DNA from: Candidatus Cloacimonadota bacterium
GTDB taxonomy: Bacteria > Cloacimonadota > Cloacimonadia > Cloacimonadales > TCS61
DNA: 8,230 nucleotides
NCBI GenBank assembly: GCA_003647825.1
Contig: QMNP01000058.1
Coordinates: forward strand, 1 to 8,230
Reading direction: 5' to 3'
The notes below the pieces were generated by a model that ran no database searches, was not told where the DNA came from, and saw nothing but the letters and a program-made list of their open reading frames with translations. Shown piece by piece: positions 1 through 6,654 of this stretch (position 1 is its first letter; every line of letters begins with the position of its first letter). A program made the translations under genes and the position numbers.

Positions 1-152
1 GTTTTATTTTACAATAAATTAATTTAATAAATCTATCAATTGTACGATATTCTTTCTCTCAATATATGAAATATAATCCGCTTAATATCTGGTTCAACAA
101 AACTAAATCGTTGTTTATTAGTCAATTAATTTATTATTATGAAGCTGATTGC
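1..152. other. AT-rich non-coding flank downstream of the nucleotidase gene
   Basis: I see no gene here. The stretch follows the stop codon of the leftward operon and is very AT-rich. It contains an all-AT palindrome (TAAATTAATTTA, 15-26) and a 4-bp mini-hairpin (AAGC/GCTT, about 143-154) at the stop codon. Neither has a GC-rich stem followed by a U-tract on the minus strand, so I do not call a terminator. The operon may end, or continue, beyond the left edge. Confidence 0.5.
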
Positions 153-1811
153 TTAATTTAACTTTTGCAATTCCTTCAGCATTTCTGGTGTTTTTACGCA
201 TTTATCATTTCTTTTCCAGCGATTATCTATTTTCACATTTACTGGTGAATTATTCTGAATATAATCTACAATAGCTTCACGAAGGTCCATTTCATATCTG
301 GTAATTTGTTCTTCAGGAATTTTTGTGAGCATTACCAATCCGGCATTTCCCTGCAGCAAAAAATCTGTAGTTGCGACTTTGTACATTTTATCTGCCTGCC
401 AGGGTTCTCCGCCTATCAGAAGACTTGTAACTCTATTGTAGTCTTCATTTTTTCTATTGGTAATAACTTCCACACCTGCCACTCTTAAACCGTGTCTTCC
501 CCCAGAAACCCTCATTTCGATGATATCTTTCAGGAATTTTCCATCTACTTCCATCATCACAACCTGGTTATCAAAGGGCATAACGTTAAACACATCACGA
601 TAACTAACTGGACCTGCTTTGATATCCGCACGAATTCCGCCCAAATTCAGAAAAGCAAAATCTGCATCTGTATATTCGAGCATTGCTTCACAAACCAAAT
701 TGCCAATAACATTTTGTGGACCACTGCCAACTCTTGATAAATATACTTCAGATTCACCCACAATCTCATCCATGCCTTCTTCAGCAATATCTTGCATTTC
801 CTGGATGCGATCACCAATTTTTTCATCACCTATGAATTCATCTTCAAACAAGGTTACAAGTACACCTTCCCTAATTGCAGGAGTATCATAACCCATCAAA
901 GTTCTGGTAACAGGATCAATCTTTAGAATTACATGACCTACGTTGCTTCCGTATGCATATCCCTGGAATACTAAAGTGTGAGTATCCGGATCTTCCCAGG
1001 CTTGTGCAAAACCCTTGTGCATATGTCCGCCAAATAAAACATCTATCCCTTCTACTTCATGAGCTATTTCCTGAGCATCATAACCCCAGCGTCTTTCAGC
1101 TGGTTCCTTATCTTCTGCATAGCGGTGTTCATAGGCAGGTTCTGGATCATAAGGTAAGCCCAAATGACCTGTAACAAATACCAGATCTACTTTTTCATCT
1201 TCACGTAAAATCTTCACATATTTCTCTACAGCAGGTTTTGCAGCTCGGAATTCTACATTTTTTATGTGATCGGGAAAACTCATTTGTTCAGTATCTGTTG
1301 TTGTTACACCGATAACGCCGATCTTTATTCCCATTTTTTCAAAGATCATATAGGGTTGAACATATTCCACTAACTCATCAGTGCCACGGCGAAATATATT
1401 GCAGGAAAGAAACGGGAATTCAGCATCTTTTAAAGTCTCCATGAGAGCTTCTTCACCAATATCATATTCATGATTACCAATAACAGAAAGATCATAATCA
1501 ATCATATTAAAATATTCAATAACCGCTTTCCCCTGAGTCATTGTTCCTACAGGATGCCCCTGAAAGAAATCTCCATCATCAAAGAGCAGGTTATCTCGAT
1601 TATCAGACTTTTGTTGACGAACACTTTTGATATAAGCTGCTGCGGCAGCTCCCCCACCCAGCATGGGAGGATATTCCGGATTCATGAAAGTAGCGGCATA
1701 ACGATCGATTCCACCATGAATATCATTTGTGAACATAACGTCCAATAACAGCACTTCAGCCATCATCAAACTACTTATCAATAACAAGAAAATAATTAAT
1801 TTAACTTTCAT
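153..1811 (-). CDS. Exported 5'-nucleotidase/UshA-family metallophosphoesterase
   Basis: Predicted exported enzyme that hydrolyses phosphate from nucleotides (5'-nucleotidase, possibly 2',3'-cyclic phosphodiesterase), 552 aa, a normal length for the family. A signal peptide occupies residues 1-18 (hydrophobic core, likely cut after MMA). The calcineurin-like metal-binding motifs follow in order: TNDIHG (28-33), GDFFQG (80-85), GNHEYD (112-117), GH (215-216) and GGHMH (261-265). The C-terminal nucleotide-binding domain spans about 350-520, with LGGIR (390-394), MPFDN (411-415) and TDFLLQGNAG (482-491). The two adenine-stacking Phe positions of UshA are kept (F413, F484), but Ala490 sits where UshA has the ribose-binding Asp504. 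I chose ATG at 1811: a longer reading begins with TTG at 1877, overlaps the upstream gene and puts 22 residues before the signal peptide. No clear Shine-Dalgarno precedes 1811, so coupling to the upstream stop 28 bp away is plausible. Last gene of the three-gene operon. The family call is firm; the exact substrate is not. Confidence 0.93.
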   Translation of the reverse strand: MKVKLIIFLLLISSLMMAEVLLLDVMFTNDIHGGIDRYAATFMNPEYPPMLGGGAAAAAYIKSVRQQKSDNRDNLLFDDGDFFQGHPVGTMTQGKAVIEYFNMIDYDLSVIGNHEYDIGEEALMETLKDAEFPFLSCNIFRRGTDELVEYVQPYMIFEKMGIKIGVIGVTTTDTEQMSFPDHIKNVEFRAAKPAVEKYVKILREDEKVDLVFVTGHLGLPYDPEPAYEHRYAEDKEPAERRWGYDAQEIAHEVEGIDVLFGGHMHKGFAQAWEDPDTHTLVFQGYAYGSNVGHVILKIDPVTRTLMGYDTPAIREGVLVTLFEDEFIGDEKIGDRIQEMQDIAEEGMDEIVGESEVYLSRVGSGPQNVIGNLVCEAMLEYTDADFAFLNLGGIRADIKAGPVSYRDVFNVMPFDNQVVMMEVDGKFLKDIIEMRVSGGRHGLRVAGVEVITNRKNEDYNRVTSLLIGGEPWQADKMYKVATTDFLLQGNAGLVMLTKIPEEQITRYEMDLREAIVDYIQNNSPVNVKIDNRWKRNDKCVKTPEMLKELQKLN

Positions 1812-1839
1812 AATTTTTTTACCATTTAAGATCAATACT

Positions 1840-3279
1840 CTACCAGTTAAAGCTAATGGAAGTTTTAAGATTAACAAATCTTTCTTTTACTGTATCAGGA
1901 TTTTCCCAACCCCGATCTTGAATAATCGGGCTGCTAATTACGCCACCTTCATAGTAGACATTCCACAACGCTTCATAATCTCCATCCTGCCAATAATAGT
2001 TATCCATAAAGAGATCAAGGGCTTCATATTTGCGATATGAATACTGTAATCCTATATCTACAGTAAATCTATCTAATAATGTAAATCCAGTTCCGGCCGT
2101 AAATGAAGGTTTTGTGATCTTATCAGAAAATACAAAACCGTTGTGATTCTGCAGACCATAGCTTGTTTCATAACTAAAGCCAATACGAATAGGAATCGAA
2201 TGCTTCAGCACATGTTCAATGCCTACGAAAAAATTAAATTCATCATCATAAAGGTCGTTCACTTCAGACCATTTTACCAATTCCACATCACAGTTGAAAT
2301 TTGTTTTCATTATATTTTGAGGTTGGAAACAAATACCTGCTTTCATACGTGCTGGAGTAATGAATTCCGAATACATGGTTGAATCGACAGCAACGGCATT
2401 ACCAAGAGAATCTGGTTGAGAATAATACATATAAACTGCATCTTCTATATCCAAGCTATCAAGTGTTCCGGTAACATCAAAATCCACTTTTGGTACAAAA
2501 CTGAATCCTGCTGCAATCCTGGGACTAATCGTTATATTGGCTCCAACCTTAAATTGCATTCCCTTAAATTCGCGCTTCAATTTACTGTAATAATTTTCCA
2601 GGACCAGACTGTCCGGGTTAGGTCCCATGAGTAGCTTATCAATAGCATCATCAGTCCAATTAATTTTACGTTCCCACTTAGCATCACCGTCTAATTGTGC
2701 TATTTCGAATCCTACATTGATAAAATCACGATAATCTGCTGCCAGAGAAAAAGCAGCTGCATTTACTGCACCTTCACTTTCAATGTAGTTATTTGCTAAG
2801 ATCGGTGGAAAATCATTATTATTAGAATTATCATTATTTCTTACTTCTTCAAAATAATTTGCATCAAAACTTATTTGAGGACGATAAGAAAGAGCAGCAA
2901 CCAGATCAAAATCCATAATTTCATATTTGTAATATGCAGCAAAAGAGAAGTCAGCAAACACATTTTCGTTACTGACATAAGTTCCTTCACCAGAATACGC
3001 ATCGAAAGAGTTGTACATAGGAAGCGATCTGTTTTCGGTATCATTTACAAAATTCATACCAAGCTGAAATCCTGTATTAGATTTTGCTGAAGCAAGGTTG
3101 GCTGGGTTTATAAACATATCGAACAACCTGCCTGTGCTAACAACACCAGTCTGCCCCATAGCTGCGCTTCTGGCATCAAGGTTTTTTATATAATTTCCAC
3201 TAACACTCTCTAAGATAGAGTATGAAAGCAGGCTTCCCGTAATTAATAATAATGTTGTAACAATCACAATTTTTCTCAT
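1840..3279 (-). CDS. PorV/FadL-like outer-membrane beta-barrel protein
   Basis: Predicted outer-membrane barrel of 479 aa. The signal peptide is MRKIVIVTTLLLITGSLLSYS (1-21 approximately). The mature N-terminus carries a signature typical of the PorV/PorQ/FadL superfamily: ARSAAMGQTG (36-45), then a short gap and INPANLA (57-63). The rest alternates polar and aromatic residues as in transmembrane beta-strands, with acidic loops such as the N/D-rich run near residues 145-160. It ends in SISFNW, an aromatic C-terminal residue as expected of a BAM-recognised barrel. The start is secured by a consensus GGAGG at 3284-3288, four bases before the ATG. It lies 27 bp after the helix-hairpin-helix barrel gene and 28 bp before the nucleotidase gene, so all three are probably co-transcribed. 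Family members include hydrophobic-substrate channels (FadL) and a type IX secretion shuttle factor (PorV). Nothing in the sequence says which role, if either, applies here. No PorU-like or sorting-domain protein is visible in the window. Confidence 0.82.
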   Translation of the reverse strand: MRKIVIVTTLLLITGSLLSYSILESVSGNYIKNLDARSAAMGQTGVVSTGRLFDMFINPANLASAKSNTGFQLGMNFVNDTENRSLPMYNSFDAYSGEGTYVSNENVFADFSFAAYYKYEIMDFDLVAALSYRPQISFDANYFEEVRNNDNSNNNDFPPILANNYIESEGAVNAAAFSLAADYRDFINVGFEIAQLDGDAKWERKINWTDDAIDKLLMGPNPDSLVLENYYSKLKREFKGMQFKVGANITISPRIAAGFSFVPKVDFDVTGTLDSLDIEDAVYMYYSQPDSLGNAVAVDSTMYSEFITPARMKAGICFQPQNIMKTNFNCDVELVKWSEVNDLYDDEFNFFVGIEHVLKHSIPIRIGFSYETSYGLQNHNGFVFSDKITKPSFTAGTGFTLLDRFTVDIGLQYSYRKYEALDLFMDNYYWQDGDYEALWNVYYEGGVISSPIIQDRGWENPDTVKERFVNLKTSISFNW

Positions 3280-3306
3280 TTATCCTCCAAATTATAAATA
3301 AATTTA

Positions 3307-5934
3307 TTAAAATTTCATATCTAACTGCAAACGCAGATAATGTTCGTTACTTTCCACTCGCTGGAAATAATATTCACCAGTTGTCGGAATTTCATTATAA
3401 TCTCTGAATTCAAGTTCTCTGGTCATGAATTGCTTGTATTTGTATTTCAGCGAAATGAATAAGTTATTAGCAATTCTGCTGTGGATATTGAACCAATATT
3501 TATAACCTCTATCACTTTGATCAAAATCTAGTTCTACATCTTCAAAATCCCAGAAGCTAGCTCCGTATGCCTTCCATATAGCAAAAGCACCAATTACTTT
3601 CAGATTTTCATTAAAGTTGTGTACATAATCAACACCAATCAGATCACCATTGCTGTGAGATACAGCCTGCGCCATATCCGGAGCTCCCGCTATTGCCGGA
3701 TTAGCCAGAATTGAAAGGTAGGGAGGCTGATCGACAGATGCGTGTGTAAAGCCAAGAGTAAGTTTATCAAAATTTGAGAGATAAACAATGCATTCAAGTT
3801 GAGTTTCTCCTGCCGTGGATCTTCCTCTATCTAAAAGTTCATCATATCTTTTTTGCTGAATTTTATTTCTTAGTCTAAACCTTAATTGATGGATCGGTTT
3901 GAATTCCAGTTTAGCTTCAAAACGTACACCGCGTCTGGCATCAGATTTTCTTTCCCAGAAATCTATATAGGCTTTGGTTAGTGTGAACATACGGTGGAAC
4001 TGGTATCTGGTTTGAATGTAAAAACCCTTTTCTGCAGATGGCTGAGATGCATTCAAATACATATCCGTTAGAAGAGTATTATTAAGTCCATAAGTAAGTT
4101 TATCAAATTCCGTATCGTCATATCTTTGGCTTTCGGAAAAACTACGGTGATAGGGATTATCAAATTCCAGATCATAATCACGGTAGATCGTCAACAGACT
4201 CAAATTCTCAAATTGTGTGTAGCTGCTCATGAGTAATGCACTTGGATCATCGCCAATCTTATGCAAACTACCATCAACTTCCATTTCAGCATATTCACCC
4301 TGAAATGAAGTATTATTAAGAACTGTTCGCCAGTCAAAACCCACAACTCTTCGATAATTTCTATCGTATTCGCTGGTAAGAGTTGAATACATTGAACTGA
4401 TCTCAGCATCAGTCATTTTCCATTTTGCTTCAGCATCATCATCGAAGGCAATTAACAAATGTGCCAGACTATCTGCATCCGGTACTACAAAGTTACGATC
4501 ATAGGTTGCTTCATATCCTGTTAAGCCAAGATGTGTTCCAATAAAGGGAGAATATTCAACATGACCGCCAATCAAATTTTCTTCCACCGCATCAAGCCGG
4601 GGAGCAATATTAACAATGTTATCATTTACATATGGAAGCTCTTCATCTAAATATGTATTGAAAAATTCTTCTGCTGATTCTAAGTCATCATTAGAAAAGC
4701 GTTCACTTAAGGTAATATAAGAGAGTACATTATCTTCATCATCTAATTTTCCGTTGTTATTGCTATCATAAACAATGGCATCTTTTTTGTCCTGAGACAA
4801 AAAGACAACAGCATTCATATTATCACGTTTCCAATCAACCGCCACACCGCGCAGAGAGTATTCCTGGGTACGGGAAATATCTCCAATAATTCCTGTAATT
4901 CTTTTATTGAAGCCATATCCGGTTTTACGGGGAGAATAGTAATCGGTATTTTCCATAACAAGGCCTTCACCGAAGGTAGCCCGATAATTTCCGGCATAAA
5001 GCTTAAGATAGTTATAGCCCAGCAGATCGATCTCAGATTCATAACCTACATAATATTTCGCATCATCTGCAAATTTACTCTTTGAATCCATGAAAAAGCT
5101 TGTATCCATTTTGTCGGAATTGGTCATTAAACCAGCTTTCCAATTATTCAAATACCGTAAGCGGATCTTGTTCATAACCTCAGTGCGATATGACTCCATA
5201 TTGAAATAACCCCAATACGATTGTTTCTTTATAGAGGGAGTATTTGGTTGTGACGATGATGTGTCATATCGGATCATAGTTTCTTTATACATCTCACTTT
5301 CATCTCCTGCAAAAGGAGATGAAGAGAATTTCATCTGATAATCGACAAAAACTTTATTATCGGATGGTTCATCTTTATAATAAATATAATGCTGCAGGTT
5401 TTTTGCTCCGTAATAAGAAATCCCGGGTGAAAAACGAAGATCTCGATAATTGGCAAGGGTATCGCCATTGGCTCTTCGTTTAAGGATGGCTGCTACATCA
5501 ATAGCTGATGTATTGGGCATATTCAAGATCTCGGAAAATGGCATTTTGTTGATGTTGCGCGGTGTCATTAAATAATCTTCCCACACATCGCTCATACCTT
5601 CCTGCAAACCTTCGTTGCTTCCTAATCTTTCTATTAAATAATAGATCTCATCTCTTCTTAAGGCTGCTTCATCTTTATCTGTATAATGAGATACCGAGAC
5701 CAGGGGTTTGATCTTATTTAGGGTAACTTGATCAATTGATTCAATTTCCGTAAGATCATAAATGCTTTGAAAATAATCAATGTAAAAACGATAATTGAAA
5801 ATATCTTCTGCTTGCTGCTGTGTTACTGGTAGAGTTTTCAGTTCTTCTAAACTCGCTTTATTAAGATCGATCCTGGCAGCAAAAAGGGTTAAAGATAAAC
5901 ACGATAATATTATTAATAAAAACCTTTTTTTCAT
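3307..5934 (-). CDS. Helix-hairpin-helix (ComEA-like) domain protein with large outer-membrane beta-barrel
   Basis: 875 aa, first gene of the operon. A signal peptide (1-20, core LLIILSCLSLTLFAA) is followed at 21-80 by a ComEA-like double helix-hairpin-helix unit: DLNKASLEELKTLP at 23-36 and LNKIKPLV at 72-79 match the family closely. A second, more diverged HhH-like unit lies at about 127-185 (INKMPFSEILNMP; SPGISYYGAKNLQ). From about 195 to the end the protein is long, aromatic and beta-rich, with the segment YAGNYRATFGEGLVMEN (313-329) recalling HhH-barrel proteins of Bacteroidetes/Chlorobi, and it ends LQLDMKF, a C-terminal Phe suited to outer-membrane insertion. In the first unit both DNA-contacting Gly-h-Gly hairpins are missing (see findings), so DNA binding should not be assumed. 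An EF-hand-like loop (390-401) sits in an acidic insertion. The start is supported by AAGGA at 5944-5948, nine bases upstream of ATG. Membrane location is inferred; function is unknown. Confidence 0.82.
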   Translation of the reverse strand: MKKRFLLIILSCLSLTLFAARIDLNKASLEELKTLPVTQQQAEDIFNYRFYIDYFQSIYDLTEIESIDQVTLNKIKPLVSVSHYTDKDEAALRRDEIYYLIERLGSNEGLQEGMSDVWEDYLMTPRNINKMPFSEILNMPNTSAIDVAAILKRRANGDTLANYRDLRFSPGISYYGAKNLQHYIYYKDEPSDNKVFVDYQMKFSSSPFAGDESEMYKETMIRYDTSSSQPNTPSIKKQSYWGYFNMESYRTEVMNKIRLRYLNNWKAGLMTNSDKMDTSFFMDSKSKFADDAKYYVGYESEIDLLGYNYLKLYAGNYRATFGEGLVMENTDYYSPRKTGYGFNKRITGIIGDISRTQEYSLRGVAVDWKRDNMNAVVFLSQDKKDAIVYDSNNNGKLDDEDNVLSYITLSERFSNDDLESAEEFFNTYLDEELPYVNDNIVNIAPRLDAVEENLIGGHVEYSPFIGTHLGLTGYEATYDRNFVVPDADSLAHLLIAFDDDAEAKWKMTDAEISSMYSTLTSEYDRNYRRVVGFDWRTVLNNTSFQGEYAEMEVDGSLHKIGDDPSALLMSSYTQFENLSLLTIYRDYDLEFDNPYHRSFSESQRYDDTEFDKLTYGLNNTLLTDMYLNASQPSAEKGFYIQTRYQFHRMFTLTKAYIDFWERKSDARRGVRFEAKLEFKPIHQLRFRLRNKIQQKRYDELLDRGRSTAGETQLECIVYLSNFDKLTLGFTHASVDQPPYLSILANPAIAGAPDMAQAVSHSNGDLIGVDYVHNFNENLKVIGAFAIWKAYGASFWDFEDVELDFDQSDRGYKYWFNIHSRIANNLFISLKYKYKQFMTRELEFRDYNEIPTTGEYYFQRVESNEHYLRLQLDMKF

Positions 5935-5955
5935 ATTTTATTTTCCTTATCTTTT

Positions 5956-5994
5956 CATGTTGAATTTGTAATAGATTCAATTAAATTCAACATG
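5956..5994. repeat. Perfect 12-bp inverted repeat upstream of the barrel operon
   Basis: The arms CATGTTGAATTT (5956-5967) and AAATTCAACATG (5983-5994) are exact reverse complements separated by 15 bases. The ATTCAA element of the right arm also occurs directly repeated just inside the loop (5975-5980). The near edge is 21 bp from the start codon of the helix-hairpin-helix barrel gene, just beyond its ribosome binding site. It could be an operator for a dimeric regulator or, if transcribed, a leader stem-loop. No T-run follows the minus-strand hairpin closely enough to make it a terminator. Confidence 0.75.
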
Positions 5995-6019
5995 CAAACA
6001 AATTTAGGTAGGTTTTTAT

Positions 6020-6036
6020 TGTAAAGGATTTTTACA
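6020..6036. promoter_or_regulatory. Operator-like palindrome TGTAAA-N5-TTTACA
   Basis: Six-base arms TGTAAA (6020-6025) and TTTACA (6031-6036) are exact reverse complements with a 5-bp spacer, giving a 17-bp dyad near the centre of the divergent region. The size and placement suit a homodimeric regulator able to affect both directions. No regulator can be named from this sequence alone, and AT-rich DNA produces six-base dyads by chance. Confidence 0.35.
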
Positions 6037-6114
6037 GGGGCTATTGTTATTTAAAAAATATTTGACAAGAGGTCTAACTGTCAGATTCTGTGCCAGAATA
6101 ATTTTGGAGGAAAA

Positions 6115-6591
6115 ATGGCAGAAAATACAGTTGTAGAAAAAAAAGGTAAATTCTCCCTTATTGAACTTTTAATGATAATAATGATCGTTGGTATTATTTT
6201 TACATTGATAATTCCGTTGAAGAATGATCGCGTTACTCAGGATAAATTAAAAGAAGCGATTAAAAATGTACAAATAATTGCCCGAGCTGATGTTCAGTTT
6301 TACAAGAACCCGGATAATGGATATTATATTTTTGAACACGACGTATTAAAATTAGATAAAGGAGACGGCAATACAGGTGAAGACCTGTTGAATGTGAAAG
6401 ATGATCTGGAGAAAATTGCAGATGTTTTCTATTTCGATTATGCTGTAACCGATAGTACGGTAGTTGCTATTACCAACGAGAATTTTGGAAAACCCGGAGC
6501 TGTAATTTATTATTATCTGCCCAATGGCCCCTGGAATGTGGGAGATGATAAAGTTTCAAAAAACCTTATCGATCCAAACTGGTTACCATAA
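6115..6591 (+). CDS. Type IV prepilin-like protein with non-canonical cleavage site
   Basis: 158 aa, with a short basic leader (1-12) then FSLIELLMIIMIVGIIFTLIIP (F13-P34 region), the hydrophobic helix of type IV pilins and pseudopilins. Counting F13 as mature position +1, Glu17 is the conserved Glu+5, Gly26 is +14 and Pro34 is the conserved Pro+22, so the register is exact. Lys12 occupies -1, where prepilin peptidase normally requires glycine; the only nearby glycine is Gly11 at -2. The remainder (about 55-158) is a small soluble domain without cysteines, with aromatic patches such as YYYLPNGPW near the C-terminus. Start choice is firm: GGAGG at 6106-6110 lies four bases before ATG. It stands alone, with no assembly ATPase, platform protein or peptidase gene nearby, and is followed by its own terminator, so it is probably a single-gene transcript. 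Its partner system, whether pilus or type II secretion, must be encoded elsewhere; a simple membrane-anchored protein is the alternative. Confidence 0.82.
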   Translation: MAENTVVEKKGKFSLIELLMIIMIVGIIFTLIIPLKNDRVTQDKLKEAIKNVQIIARADVQFYKNPDNGYYIFEHDVLKLDKGDGNTGEDLLNVKDDLEKIADVFYFDYAVTDSTVVAITNENFGKPGAVIYYYLPNGPWNVGDDKVSKNLIDPNWLP

Positions 6592-6611
6592 CACTGAATT
6601 GTATATACTTT

Positions 6612-6648
6612 AAACCTTCAAGGTTGCAAATACTTTGAAGGTTTTTTT
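6612..6648 (+). terminator. Rho-independent terminator after the prepilin-like gene
   Basis: The 12-bp stem pairs AAACCTTCAAGG (6612-6623) with CTTTGAAGGTTT (6633-6644), including one G-U pair, around a 9-base loop. A run of seven T (6642-6648) follows the stem. It lies 21 bp after the prepilin stop codon and only six bases before the next start codon. Confidence 0.9.
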
Positions 6649-6654
6649 AATAAT

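Larger units (their letters stand above)
5935..6114. promoter_or_regulatory. Divergent intergenic region controlling the barrel operon and the prepilin-like gene
   Basis: This 180-bp gap separates two divergent transcription units, so both promoters should lie here. It contains two inverted repeats (5956-5994 and 6020-6036) and a small hairpin (6085-6099). The 17-bp palindrome at 6020-6036 presents a -35-like TTTACA outward on each strand. On the plus strand, TTTACA (6031-6036) has AAAAAT (6054-6059) at a 17-bp spacing, which is a weak match to a -10 element. On the minus strand I find no convincing -10 partner. The position of regulatory control is well supported; the exact promoter assignments are not. 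Confidence 0.5.

Noticed and set aside
15..26. All-AT palindrome as a terminator for the leftward operon
   Set aside because: No GC pairs, no loop, and no U-tract on the minus strand.
306..1174. Plus-strand reading frames opposite the nucleotidase gene
   Set aside because: They lack ribosome binding sites and protein-like composition, and lie wholly within a well-supported gene on the other strand.
1812..1877. Extended start of the nucleotidase gene at 1877
   Set aside because: The first codon would be TTG, it overlaps the upstream coding region, and the signal peptide begins at the ATG at 1811.
1840..3279. Type IX secretion PorV assignment
   Set aside because: The family signature is shared by many FadL-like barrels, and no PorU-like protein or sorting-domain cargo is seen nearby, so only the superfamily is claimed.
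5890..5934. Lipoprotein signal (I-L-S-C12) in the HhH barrel protein
   Set aside because: The cysteine lies only 12 residues in, too early for a usual lipobox, and a standard signal peptidase I site (LFAA) follows.
6062..6067. Consensus -35 TTGACA upstream of the prepilin-like gene
   Set aside because: At 16-18 bp spacing the -10 candidates (GATTCT, ATTCTG, TTCTGT) are poor, and the resulting start would crowd the ribosome binding site.
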